Below are positions 24,380 to 31,836 of a stretch of DNA of 64,000 nt, piece by piece (within the stretch, counting starts at the first letter, position 1; each line of letters starts with the position of its first letter). The notes beneath the pieces were generated by a model. The model searched no databases. It saw nothing but the letters and a program-made list of their open reading frames with translations, and was not told the origin of the DNA. Source of the stretch: Azospirillum picis (lineage in GTDB: Bacteria > Pseudomonadota > Alphaproteobacteria > Azospirillales > Azospirillaceae). Where the stretch lies: the NCBI RefSeq assembly GCF_017876115.1, contig NZ_JAGINO010000016.1, forward strand, positions 1-64,000. Reading direction: 5' to 3'. Both the position numbers and the translations under genes were made by a program.

Positions 24380-24708
24380 CCAGGATCATCGACCTGATCC
24401 ACCGCAGCGGGCTGGACGTGCCGGGCGTGCGTCCGGAGGTGTCGGCCACCCTCGCCGGGCTGGTGGAGGTGGAGCGGCAGCACGGGACCGAGAAGGCGGT
24501 GGAGGCGACGCTGTCGGTCTACATGACCGTCGTCGCCACCTTGGCGGCTCGCCACGACAACTCCGCTTATGACCACGGCGCCACATTGCTGGAGACGGCC
24601 GCCAAGCAGTTGCGCGAAGCCAAGGCAAGCATGGCGGCCGGCCGTGTGCCGGCGGGCGCCGTCATCAAGCTGGGCGCCTCCACCGGTCACAGGGAGGGCC
24701 GGGCATGA
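24376..24708 (+). CDS. hypothetical early protein
   Basis: A 110-residue protein (MTRIIDLIHRSGLDVPGVRP at the start), almost fully helical, with VEATLSVYMTVVATLAARHD as a possible amphipathic core. ATGA overlaps on both sides. No family recognised. Confidence 0.5.
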   Translation: MTRIIDLIHRSGLDVPGVRPEVSATLAGLVEVERQHGTEKAVEATLSVYMTVVATLAARHDNSAYDHGATLLETAAKQLREAKASMAAGRVPAGAVIKLGASTGHREGRA

Positions 24709-24986
24709 CCTCTTGCCCCGTTCCCGGTTGCGCCGGCACGCAGAAGACCGGGAAGCTCATGTGCCTGCGCCACTGGCGGTTCGTCTCCGACGGCACGCAG
24801 AAGGAGGTCTATCGCAGTTGGCGAGCCTTCAACCGGGCCGCCATGTCGGATCGCTCCGGGAAGCTTGCCGCCTACCGTGTGGCCCGCGACAAGGCGATCG
24901 CGGAGGCGACGCGGGAGCAGCAACTGCATGACGGCACCGACCCACTGGACCGAATGGTGAAAGCCGCGGAAGGGCTGATGCCATGA
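24705..24986 (+). CDS. small Cys/His-containing early protein
   Basis: A 93-residue protein whose N-terminus CPVPGCAGTQKTGKLMCLRHW has a C-x4-C...C-x2-H arrangement of a short zinc finger often seen in phage early proteins. The rest is a basic helix-rich region (VYRSWRAFNRAAMSDRSGKL). It overlaps the upstream gene by ATGA. Likely nucleic-acid binding by inference. Confidence 0.55.
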   Translation: MTSCPVPGCAGTQKTGKLMCLRHWRFVSDGTQKEVYRSWRAFNRAAMSDRSGKLAAYRVARDKAIAEATREQQLHDGTDPLDRMVKAAEGLMP

Positions 24987-25024
24987 GCCTGCTTCAGCGT
25001 CTTCGGAAAGGCGGTGTCACGTGA
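24983..25024 (+). CDS. possible 13-codon coupling ORF
   Basis: ATG at 24983 overlaps the upstream stop (ATGA), and the ORF MSLLQRLRKGGVT ends in a TGA that overlaps the GTG start at 25021. The exact bridging suggests that its translation carries ribosomes across the 34-bp gap. A product may have no function. Confidence 0.3.
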   Translation: MSLLQRLRKGGVT

Positions 25025-25275
25025 CCACCGCCCCACTGCCTCTCTCCATCACCCTGTTCGACGGCGGCATCGTGCCCGTCCTCCTGGTGGCCGGCCTCCC
25101 CGGCCATCCGGAGGAGGTGGAGTTCCTGGTCGACGGATCGCACGTCCGGACCCTCCGGCGGGTGCGCGGGGTCCCCGCGCGCCTCCCCGAGGCTCCCATG
25201 GCGCCCGGTCTGCCCAGCCTCTCAACACTGCTCCGTCAGGCCATTCCTCAGGAGAACCCCCTTGTCTCTCCATAG
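25021..25275 (+). CDS. hypothetical early protein (GTG start)
   Basis: An 84-residue ORF with GTG start. The first half looks like a small beta sheet (LPLSITLFDGGIVPVLLVAG, then EEVEFLVDGSHVRTLRRV); the second half is Pro-rich. Overlaps the next gene by 14 bp. Not recognised; moderately likely to be real because it fills the gap and couples to its neighbours. Confidence 0.45.
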   Translation: MTTAPLPLSITLFDGGIVPVLLVAGLPGHPEEVEFLVDGSHVRTLRRVRGVPARLPEAPMAPGLPSLSTLLRQAIPQENPLVSP

Positions 25276-26104
25276 CGACTTCCAGCCCTCACAAACCATA
25301 GGACAGCGCCCTGACCTCCGATGGCTGCCGGTCGGCATCCTGGTCAGCGATCCAATGTATCAACGCCCCACCAATACCCTGCGGTCGGGTCGCCTAATCC
25401 GCGCAATCGCCGAGGGCTTCGCTTGGCATCGCTTGAAGGCGCCCACCGTCTCGGATCGAGGCGACGGGAGCTTCGCCATCATCGATGGGCAGCACACGAT
25501 CGAAGCCGCGAAGCTTCATGGCGGCATTCCGGAGCTGCCTTGTCTTGTCGTCGTCGTTCCAGGCTCACGTTCCGAGGCGGACGGCTTCGTGGCATGCAAC
25601 GAGCAACGTATCAAGGTCAACGAGTTTCAGCTCTATCACGCGAAACTGGCGGCTGGTGACCCGGATGCTCTGCAGATCGATGCCATCTGCCGGGCGGCGG
25701 CTGTGTCCATACCCCGCTTTCCTATCCCGGCGGACAAGATGGCGCCACGCCAGACCTTGGCAATCAAGGCCATCGACATCGCCATGCGAAAGCATGGCGA
25801 CGGCCCGGTCATCCGAGCATTGTCGGCTCTGGCGGATGCGCATGGTGATAGCGGCGGCGAGCTGCGGGCGCAGGTCATCCGTGCCCTGATTGACTTGATT
25901 GTAGCCTGTGGCGAGCAGCACGCGATTGATCGTGACCGACTGGTAAAGGTGCTATCCGAAACGACGTCGGAAGAGCTGATCGAGGCTGCCCGCACTGACC
26001 GCCGGCACAACCGGCGACCGACCGAGACCAACGTTCAGGCGGCGATCGTCGCCCGTTACAATCAACGCCTTCCAGAGGACCGGCGCCTGCCGGCTCCATT
26101 CTGA
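25262..26104 (+). CDS. ParB/sulfiredoxin-fold protein, DUF6551-like
   Basis: A 280-residue protein with an N-terminal ParB-like domain: VGILVSDPMYQRPTN, then DGSFAIIDGQHTIEAAKLHG (the ParB/Srx DGQH box) and IPELPCLVVVVPG. The remaining 170 residues are helical (ALSALADAHGDSGGELRAQV). The layout fits DUF6551, a phage-associated ParB-like family with no proven activity; related folds are CTPases or nucleases. The start is a TTG at 25262, and codon use looks less GC-extreme than in the neighbours, pointing to separate acquisition. The next gene starts on the last base of its stop. Confidence 0.75.
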   Translation: MSLHSDFQPSQTIGQRPDLRWLPVGILVSDPMYQRPTNTLRSGRLIRAIAEGFAWHRLKAPTVSDRGDGSFAIIDGQHTIEAAKLHGGIPELPCLVVVVPGSRSEADGFVACNEQRIKVNEFQLYHAKLAAGDPDALQIDAICRAAAVSIPRFPIPADKMAPRQTLAIKAIDIAMRKHGDGPVIRALSALADAHGDSGGELRAQVIRALIDLIVACGEQHAIDRDRLVKVLSETTSEELIEAARTDRRHNRRPTETNVQAAIVARYNQRLPEDRRLPAPF

Positions 26105-26382
26105 TGACCGGCGCCGACACCACCAGGCTGGCGATCGCCGCCGGCGCCGCCGTCCGACGCCTGCGCCGGGGCGATGCCGTCGTCGGTGCCTTCCGCGCCG
26201 ATCTGATCGCGCTGCTGACGGGCATGGTTGTTGTCGGCGCCGGCCGGACGGCCTCGCCGGCGATCGCCACCAACCCGGCGGAGCTGGTCGACCTCGTGAT
26301 TGACCTCTGTCGGGCGTCGGGCATGTCCGGCCTCGACATGGCCGCTCACTTCAATGCGGCCGTTGAGCGGAGGCCGCGGTGA
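26104..26382 (+). CDS. hypothetical early protein
   Basis: A 92-residue Ala-rich protein (MTGADTTRLAIAAGAAVRRL at the start), helical, with DLIALLTGMVVVGAGRTA as the most hydrophobic part but too polar for a clear membrane helix. It overlaps the ParB-like gene by one base and the next gene by one base. Not recognised. Confidence 0.5.
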   Translation: MTGADTTRLAIAAGAAVRRLRRGDAVVGAFRADLIALLTGMVVVGAGRTASPAIATNPAELVDLVIDLCRASGMSGLDMAAHFNAAVERRPR

Positions 26383-26648
26383 TGCAACTGGACCTCTTTC
26401 GCAAAGCCCGCAGGCCAGCGCGGCGCAACCCCAGGACCCTGACCGTCATCGACGCGGGCCACGTGGGCGGCGACAGCCGCCATGGGGCCGTCAGCATGGA
26501 GTGCGGCGTCTGTGGCCATCGCACCGGCTGGCTGAAGTCGCGCGGCGTGGAGGCCGAGAGGGCGGGCCGCGTCTGCCCGATCTGCAAGGGCGACCCCGAC
26601 AACGTCAAACCATCCGACGCCAGCGGCAAGGAGGCCACCGCGTCATGA
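26382..26648 (+). CDS. zinc-ribbon early protein
   Basis: An 88-residue protein with CGVCGH and CPICKG, a clean two-pair zinc ribbon about 30 residues apart, after a basic N-terminus (MQLDLFRKARRPARRNPRT). ATG 26382 overlaps the previous stop (TGATG); a GTG one codon earlier is also possible. Its C-terminal codons DNVKPSDA contain an exact copy of the 12-bp end-binding sequence (26602-26613). Confidence 0.6.
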   Translation: MQLDLFRKARRPARRNPRTLTVIDAGHVGGDSRHGAVSMECGVCGHRTGWLKSRGVEAERAGRVCPICKGDPDNVKPSDASGKEATAS

Positions 26649-27097
26649 CTTCAACCGTCAAACCATCTGACGCCCGCCGGTCGGCCGACCTGAAGGCGAT
26701 CCACGCCATGCGTCGCGAACTGTCTCTGACGGAGGACTGCTACCGCGCCCGCGTCTCGCAGGTCGCGGGTGGTCGGACCGACAGCGCAGCCGACTTGACG
26801 GCGCGGGAGCGCTCCACCCTGATCGAGCAGTTGAAGGGCTTGGGCGCGGGCAAGAAGCTCCGCGGTCGCCCGTTGCGGCCGGCGCTGACGCCTCAGCAGC
26901 GCAAGGTGCGCGCCATGTGGCTGGACCTCGCCGACAAAGGCGTCATTGGTGACCGCAGCGAAGCCGCCCTCGCCGCGTGGTTGAAAAGCCGCATTGGCGT
27001 CGATGCCCTGCAATGGCTGCAGCCGGCCGATGCCGGCCGCGCCATCGAGCAGTTGAAGCGCTGGACCGATCGTGTCGAGGAGGTGCCTCAGCCATGA
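26645..27097 (+). CDS. gemA: GemA regulatory protein
   Basis: A 150-residue protein of the Mu GemA (gp16, DUF1018) family: DLKAIHAMRRELSLTEDCYRA, a GGRTDSAADLTARERSTLIEQL segment and the C-terminal WLKSRIGVDALQWLQPADAGRA. In Mu, GemA modulates host gene expression and DNA supercoiling. It lies just before the Mor gene, as in Mu. Its N-terminal codons TVKPSDA carry a one-mismatch copy of the 12-bp end site (26655-26666). ATGA overlap with the zinc-ribbon gene and with mor. Confidence 0.85.
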   Translation: MTSTVKPSDARRSADLKAIHAMRRELSLTEDCYRARVSQVAGGRTDSAADLTARERSTLIEQLKGLGAGKKLRGRPLRPALTPQQRKVRAMWLDLADKGVIGDRSEAALAAWLKSRIGVDALQWLQPADAGRAIEQLKRWTDRVEEVPQP

Positions 27098-27657
27098 GTC
27101 TGCGCCTGCCCATCCGCAATCTGCCGGGCGTCCTGGCCGACATCCAGCGCCTGTGCGGCGACGACACCGCGGTTCGCTTCGCCGCTCATTTCGGCGACCG
27201 GACACTCCATATCCCGAGCTTGGCGCGTCTGCGGGACGATCATCCCCTTGTGATGGCACTTGGTCGGCGGGCGGCACGGCTTATCGCCTCCCAACTGGGC
27301 GGGCAGGAATATTCGGTTCCGACCGGCCGGTGGAGCATGAGCCATCACAATGCCCGCGTCCTCAGGCTGAACGGCTGGCAACCGCGGCCGATCGCCCGTG
27401 CCCTGGCCCTGCACAAGGGCACCGTCGATCGGCTGACCGCCGACCTCCAGCCGGCCGTTGCCGCTCCCCAGCCGGTGACGCTGACCTGTCCCTGCTGTGG
27501 CCGGGCTTACAAGCTGACCCCGCCGCCGGAGAAAGGGCAGACGGCAGAAGACGACATTGCCTTTCTTGCCGCCCAGCCCCCGCTGTTGCGGGCGGCGGTT
27601 GCGGCCGGCGAACTGACTGTCGAGGATCTGAAAAGGTTGGAGGGCAGGCGCGGGTAG
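27094..27657 (+). CDS. mor: Mor-type middle/late transcription activator with C-terminal zinc-binding extension
   Basis: A 187-residue protein. Residues 1-120 match the Mor/C activator family: VRFAAHFGDRTLHIPSLARLRDDHPLV, the strand LGGQEYSVPTGR and an HTH (HNARVLRLNGWQPRPIARALALHKGTVDRL). Mor activates the next operon by binding a dyad near the promoter and recruiting RNA polymerase. Unlike Mu Mor (129 residues) it has a C-terminal addition with CPCC and a helical tail. It ends 149 bp before the lysis genes, where a 7-bp dyad lies. Only one Mor/C-type gene is visible, so it may serve both middle and late control. Confidence 0.82.
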   Translation: MSLRLPIRNLPGVLADIQRLCGDDTAVRFAAHFGDRTLHIPSLARLRDDHPLVMALGRRAARLIASQLGGQEYSVPTGRWSMSHHNARVLRLNGWQPRPIARALALHKGTVDRLTADLQPAVAAPQPVTLTCPCCGRAYKLTPPPEKGQTAEDDIAFLAAQPPLLRAAVAAGELTVEDLKRLEGRRG

Positions 27658-27679
27658 CGCCGAGCCATGCGCGGGTTGT

Positions 27680-27702
27680 GCGTTACGAGGATCCTGTAAC
27701 GC
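27680..27702. promoter_or_regulatory. dyad symmetry, candidate Mor-type binding site
   Basis: GCGTTAC (27680-27686) and GTAACGC (27696-27702) form a perfect 7-bp dyad with 9-bp spacer in the gap between the activator gene and the lysis/structural operon. Further on, CACAAT (27794-27799) with CTGAAA 18 bp upstream could be a promoter; it would place the start of RNA at or next to the endolysin ATG. Activator binding is inferred. Confidence 0.5.
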
Positions 27703-27719
27703 GTTATTCGGTCGGATCC

Positions 27720-27745
27720 CAGCGGCGCCTCCAAGGGCGCCGCTG
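27720..27745. terminator. hairpin after early operon
   Basis: CAGCGGCGCC and GGCGCCGCTG form a perfect 10-bp stem with a 6-nt loop. It is placed to end early transcription after mor, but no T-tract follows, so it may instead shape the late promoter region. Confidence 0.45.
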
Positions 27746-27805
27746 CCGTATCCGGTGAGATCTCGCTCCCTGAAACTAAAGGGGCAGGGTCTGCACAATA
27801 GGGTT

Positions 27806-28342
27806 ATGACGAACGCCCTCACTACCCCGCCCGGACTTTCCCCGCGCCACCTCGCCCTGTTCGTGGTGCGCCCCACGCTCTCGATGTTGAGTGGCCCTGA
27901 CGTGCCGGGCATCGCGTCCGACGCCTCGGTGGAGCTGCTGCTCGGCACCATCGCGCAGGAGTCTGGTTTCCGCGCGCTGGACCAGATCACCGGTCCTGCC
28001 GACCGCACGATCGGCCCGGCTTATGGCCTGTACCAGATCGAGCCGGCGACGCTCGACGACCTGCACGACAATTTCCTGCGCTTCCGCCCGACCCTGGCCG
28101 CCCGGCTGGCCGGCCTCGCCGCCAGTTGGCCGTCCCCGGCCATGCAGCTTGCCACCAACCTCGCCTATGCGACCGCGGTGGCTCGCCTGCTCTACTACCG
28201 CTCGCCGGTCCGCCTCGCCGCCCCCGGCGACGTCGAAGGGCACGCCCGCACCTGGAAGCAGGTCTTCAACACCCCCAAGGGCAAGGGCCGGCCGGAGGAC
28301 TTCGTCGCCAACTACCAGCGCCTCGTGGCGCCGTACCTCTGA
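27806..28342 (+). CDS. phage endolysin, lysozyme/transglycosylase-like
   Basis: A 178-residue protein at the start of the late operon. VELLLGTIAQESGFRALDQI gives a catalytic-type glutamate (QES) and AYGLYQIEPATLDDLHDNFL is the GLYQI substrate-binding block of lytic transglycosylase-like muramidases; YATAVARLLYYR forms a later helix. No signal peptide is present, so it should be released through the holin encoded next. ATG 27806 has only a weak GGG upstream. Family is clear; exact bond specificity is not. Confidence 0.75.
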   Translation: MTNALTTPPGLSPRHLALFVVRPTLSMLSGPDVPGIASDASVELLLGTIAQESGFRALDQITGPADRTIGPAYGLYQIEPATLDDLHDNFLRFRPTLAARLAGLAASWPSPAMQLATNLAYATAVARLLYYRSPVRLAAPGDVEGHARTWKQVFNTPKGKGRPEDFVANYQRLVAPYL

Positions 28343-28355
28343 AGGAACTCCGACC

Positions 28356-28838
28356 TTGCGCATGACCCGATGGGCGTTGATGACGCTCTGTGCCGCCATC
28401 ACCTTCGCCACTCCCGCCCTTGCGGACACCATCCGGATCCCGGTGCCGCCGGAACTCGTATCTACGCTCGTCGACTATGCCTTCCTCGGCCTCTCCGGCC
28501 TGCTCGGCTGGGCGATCAAGCGCGGCGCCGCCCTGCTGCACATCCGTCGGGAAAGCCTGCTGGTTGAACGGCTGGAGCAGGGCATGGGCTATGCCCTGAT
28601 GTATGCCCGCGAGAAGGCACTGCAGCAGGGTGCCTCGCTGACGGACATCAACACGCGGTCGGAACTGGTGGCCATCGCGGCCGGCTACCTCGCGCCCAAG
28701 ATGCCGGGCGTGCTGAAGGAACTGGGCATCGATCCCGAAGGACTGCGCGAGCGCCTGCTGGGGCGGGTCGACCTGGTGGCACCCGTGACGCCGCCCGGCT
28801 CGTTGCCGGCGGCCATGCAGCCCACCAGCGCCCTATAG
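28356..28838 (+). CDS. putative holin (LL-H-like)
   Basis: A protein of about 160 residues following the endolysin by 13 bp. A signal-like first helix (MTLCAAITFATPALA) and a second membrane helix (VDYAFLGLSGLLGWAIK) precede a long charged helix (LVERLEQGMGYALMYAREKAL) and the closing MPGVLKELGIDPEGLRERL, which resembles the C-terminal region of LL-H-type phage holins. The start is TTG at 28356, 9 bases after AAGGA, or ATG at 28362. Holin assignment rests on neighbours and topology. No spanin pair was found. Confidence 0.6.
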   Translation: MRMTRWALMTLCAAITFATPALADTIRIPVPPELVSTLVDYAFLGLSGLLGWAIKRGAALLHIRRESLLVERLEQGMGYALMYAREKALQQGASLTDINTRSELVAIAAGYLAPKMPGVLKELGIDPEGLRERLLGRVDLVAPVTPPGSLPAAMQPTSAL

Positions 28839-28847
28839 GGGCGGGGA

Positions 28848-29051
28848 ATGGCGGACATCGGCGACGACGGGGAGGCGTGCAGCGCCTTCCTCACCGCAGC
28901 GGCGGTATCCGTCGTCCGCGGACGTCTGACGCAGGTCGGCTCGGCCGCCTGCGTCGACTGTGACACGGCGATCCCGCCGGCCCGCCGGGTGGCACTGCCC
29001 TCGGCGACCCGCTGCGTGGACTGTCAGGACCGACACGAGCGGGGACTGTGA
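28848..29051 (+). CDS. DksA/TraR-like C4 zinc-finger protein
   Basis: A 67-residue protein with C35-x2-C38 and C56-x2-C59 in ACVDCDTAIPPARRVALP and TRCVDC, the TraR/DksA zinc finger; the residues between are the usual IPxxRxxALP. TraR-type proteins enter the RNA polymerase secondary channel and mimic DksA with ppGpp. The coiled-coil arm is short, as in TraR (73 residues). Located in the late operon; in the same place other Mu-like phages also carry small DksA-like genes. ATG 29051 of the next gene overlaps its stop. Confidence 0.85.
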   Translation: MADIGDDGEACSAFLTAAAVSVVRGRLTQVGSAACVDCDTAIPPARRVALPSATRCVDCQDRHERGL

Positions 29052-29350
29052 TGGATGAGCTGTGGAAGTGGGGCTGGGCGATCGTCCTGGCCATCAATGT
29101 CCTGCTGGCGTGGGTGGTCTGGACACTCCGCGCCGGCTTTGTGCCTCGGGCCGAGTTCGCGCGGCTCGACACCCGCGTCGCACTGATCGAGCAGGAGGTG
29201 AAGCACCTGCCGACACAGAGCGACATCGCCGCCGTGCGTGACGTCCTCGCGCAGGTGAAGGCGCAGGGCGAAGCCCAGCAGCAGACGATGACCGGCATCT
29301 CCAACAGCGTCCGGCGCATCGAGGACTACATGATGAGGGCCACCGCATGA
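29051..29350 (+). CDS. DUF2730 family membrane-anchored phage protein
   Basis: A 99-residue protein with an N-terminal transmembrane helix (WGWAIVLAINVLLAWVVWTL) and a coiled-coil C-terminal part (RLDTRVALIEQEVKHLPTQ, then VLAQVKAQGEAQQQTMTG). This is the DUF2730 pattern found after the lysis genes of Mu-like phages. Its role may be in lysis control or exclusion; not established. ATG overlaps the previous stop (TGATG). Confidence 0.78.
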   Translation: MDELWKWGWAIVLAINVLLAWVVWTLRAGFVPRAEFARLDTRVALIEQEVKHLPTQSDIAAVRDVLAQVKAQGEAQQQTMTGISNSVRRIEDYMMRATA

Positions 29351-29643
29351 GCTGGACTGAGCACCTGACGGAAGACCTGCGCCTTGTCATCCTCCGGATC
29401 CTGTCGGAGGCGCCGGGCCACCGTGCCAACAGCAGCATCATCCAGACCGCCGCCAACGCGTTGGGGCACCATGTCACCCGTGCGCAGGTCGAGCAGCAGA
29501 TCGGCTATCTGGGAGACTTGGCGGCCGTCACCACCGACAAGGTCGGCGCCGTCCTGGTCGTGACGCTGGGCCAGCCCGGCGATGATCACCTCCGCCGCCT
29601 CGGCACGCCCCTGCCGGGCGTCAAGCTGCCGTCGCTGGGCTGA
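29347..29643 (+). CDS. small winged-helix-like late protein (Mu gp26-region type)
   Basis: A 98-residue protein with HTH-like content: LRLVILRILSEAPGHRANSS, IIQTAANALGHHVTRAQVEQQ and a beta wing (AVTTDKVGAVLVVTLGQPGD). It matches the form of ArsR-like small proteins (VpaChn25_0724 type) encoded just before the DUF3486 gene in Mu-like phages. It may bind DNA for packaging. ATGA overlap with the DUF2730 gene. Confidence 0.7.
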   Translation: MSWTEHLTEDLRLVILRILSEAPGHRANSSIIQTAANALGHHVTRAQVEQQIGYLGDLAAVTTDKVGAVLVVTLGQPGDDHLRRLGTPLPGVKLPSLG

Positions 29644-29645
29644 CC

Positions 29646-30221
29646 ATGGCCCGCTCGACCCTTGACCGCCTGCCCAAGGAAATCCGTGAGGAGCTGGGGC
29701 GCCTGCGGGAAGACGGATGGACCATCGACGAACTGCTGCACAAGCTGCAGGAGCTGCGCGCCGCCGGTCGCCATGACCTCGACGTGTCGCGGTCGGCGGT
29801 CGGCCGCTATGTGCAGGGCATGGACAAGGTCGGCGAGCAGCTTCGCCAATCCCGCGCCATGGCGGAAGCCCTGGTGCGCCAACTCGGCGACGAACCCGAT
29901 ACCAAGGTCGCCCGGCTCAACATCGAGCTGGGCCACTCGTTGATCATGAACCTGATGACCGGCATGGCCGGCGGCGGCACGGAAGGTGACGACGGCCAGC
30001 CCGTCCAGTTGGACCCCGAGCAGGTCATGTTCCTGACGTCCAGCATCCAGAAGCTGGCATCGGCGCGCAAGACGGACGCCGAGTTGATCCTGCGTCTGCA
30101 GACCGAGGCGGACAAGCGGGCGATCGCCGCCATGGAGGCAACGGCCAAGCGCAAGGGCCTGTCGGCCGACACCATCGCCGACATCAAGAAGGACTTCCTC
30201 GGCATCCGGAAAGCGTCATGA
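29646..30221 (+). CDS. DUF3486 family protein, probable small terminase subunit (Mu gp27-like)
   Basis: A 191-residue protein with an N-terminal HTH (LPKEIREELGRLREDGWTID, then DVSRSAVGRYVQGM) and a long helical C-terminus. DUF3486 proteins stand directly before the large terminase in Mu-like phages and are considered the small, DNA-recognising terminase subunit. The next gene starts in an ATGA overlap. Family is firm, function from family and position. Confidence 0.85.
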   Translation: MARSTLDRLPKEIREELGRLREDGWTIDELLHKLQELRAAGRHDLDVSRSAVGRYVQGMDKVGEQLRQSRAMAEALVRQLGDEPDTKVARLNIELGHSLIMNLMTGMAGGGTEGDDGQPVQLDPEQVMFLTSSIQKLASARKTDAELILRLQTEADKRAIAAMEATAKRKGLSADTIADIKKDFLGIRKAS

Positions 30222-31822
30222 AGCTCCGGCCTGCCGTTGCCGAGGACTTCGGCCGTCTCCCCACCGAAATCCCGTCGTTCGGTCATAACGGCGGCCCGCC
30301 GCTCGACCTGCTGCTGCTTTACCAGAAGCGGCTACTGGAAACGACAGCGGTGTGCGCCGTCGTTGTCGTCGAGAAGTCCCGTCGCATCGGCTACACGTGG
30401 GCGATCGCCGCCGACGCCGTCCTGACCTCGGCCGCCGAGAAATCGGCTAAGGGCATGGACACGCTGTATATCGGCTACAACCTCGACATGGCGCGGGAGT
30501 TCATCGACACCTGCGGCGCGTGGGCGCGGCTGTTCGATCGTGCCTGCTCGGCCATGTCGGAGGAGCTGTTCGACGACGGGTCGGACGACGGCATTAAGGC
30601 ATTCCGCATCACCTTCGCCAGCGGGTTCGAGATCGTCGCCCTGGCTTCGCGCCCGCGCAGCCTGCGCGGCCGGCAGGGCTACGTCATCATCGACGAGGCG
30701 GCGTTCCACGACGATCTGGCCGAGCTGCTGAAATCGGCCATGGCGCTGCTGATCTGGGGCGGCAAGGTCGCCGTCATCAGCACTCACAACGGCACCGCCC
30801 ATCCCTTCAACGGATTGGTCGAGGAGTGCCGCGCCGGCAAGAAACCCTATGCCGTGCTGCGCGTCACCTTCGACGATGCGCTGAAGGATGGGCTCTACAA
30901 GCGCATCTGCCTGGTCAAGGGCGAGGAGTGGACGGCCGAGAAGGAAGCCGCCTGGCGGGCCGAGATCGTCGGCAGCTACGGCGACGCGGCCGACGAGGAG
31001 CTGCACGTCATCCCCAAGAACAAGGGCGGCGTCTGGCTGCCGCGCGAGCTGGTGCTGGCGCGCATGTCGGCCGACATCCCGGTCTTGCGCTGGGAGTGCG
31101 AACCGGGCTTCGTCGATCTGCCGGACTATGCCCGTCGCGCTGTCGCGTCGGCTTGGTGCGATGAGACGCTGCTCCCGCACCTGCAGCGGCTCGACCCATC
31201 CCGCATGTCGGTCTACGGCCACGACTATGCCCGCCTGCGCGACGCCTCTATCGGCATGCCGGCGCAGATCATGTCGGACCTGACTCTGCGCGCGGCCTTC
31301 ATGCTGGAACTGCGCAACGTGCCGGACGAAGAGCAGAAGCTGATCGTCCGCTTCGTGCTGGATCGGCTGCCACGCTTCGTTAAGGGCGCACTCGATGCCG
31401 GCGGCAACGGCGCCAGTCTGGCCGAGCGCATGCGCCAGCTATTCGGTCCCGCCCGGATCGAGGAGGTGAAGTTCTCGACCGAGTGGTATCGGGTCAACAT
31501 GCCTCCCTTCAAGGCGGCGCTGGAAGGCGCGTCCATACTGCTGCCGAAGGATCCGGACGTCCTGGTCGACTTCGGGCAGTTGGAGATGCGGGACGGCGTC
31601 GCGCAGCTAAAGCGCCAGCAAGCCCGCACCACCGGCGCTGACGGTAACAAGCGCCACGGCGACGCGGCGATCGCCGCCGTCCTCGCCCATTACGCCAGCC
31701 GTCTGCCCTTCGCCGAATACGACTACACCCCGGCCCGGACGGCCGAGGCGGCCCATCGCCGCGGCCTGCCCGACCACTCCGAAGACGATGACCGCGGCCT
31801 GTTCGGCGCCGGCGGCTACTGA
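30218..31822 (+). CDS. large terminase subunit (Mu gp28-like)
   Basis: A 534-residue packaging ATPase/nuclease. VVVEKSRRIGYTWAIAADAV is the atypical Walker A of the gp28 family and GYVIIDEAAFH the Walker B with catalytic glutamate; the C-terminal nuclease half has acidic candidates in MSVYGHDYAR and NKRHGDAAIAAVLAHYA. It fills capsids by headful packaging and cuts the concatemer-like integrated DNA. Normal length for the family. The portal gene follows after 14 bp. Confidence 0.92.
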   Translation: MKLRPAVAEDFGRLPTEIPSFGHNGGPPLDLLLLYQKRLLETTAVCAVVVVEKSRRIGYTWAIAADAVLTSAAEKSAKGMDTLYIGYNLDMAREFIDTCGAWARLFDRACSAMSEELFDDGSDDGIKAFRITFASGFEIVALASRPRSLRGRQGYVIIDEAAFHDDLAELLKSAMALLIWGGKVAVISTHNGTAHPFNGLVEECRAGKKPYAVLRVTFDDALKDGLYKRICLVKGEEWTAEKEAAWRAEIVGSYGDAADEELHVIPKNKGGVWLPRELVLARMSADIPVLRWECEPGFVDLPDYARRAVASAWCDETLLPHLQRLDPSRMSVYGHDYARLRDASIGMPAQIMSDLTLRAAFMLELRNVPDEEQKLIVRFVLDRLPRFVKGALDAGGNGASLAERMRQLFGPARIEEVKFSTEWYRVNMPPFKAALEGASILLPKDPDVLVDFGQLEMRDGVAQLKRQQARTTGADGNKRHGDAAIAAVLAHYASRLPFAEYDYTPARTAEAAHRRGLPDHSEDDDRGLFGAGGY

Positions 31823-31836
31823 CCAAAGGCCAACCT

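Noticed and set aside
23110..24690. 526-codon minus-strand ORF across the early genes
   Set aside because: Runs antisense through DUF3164 and three overlapping phage genes and has no domain character.
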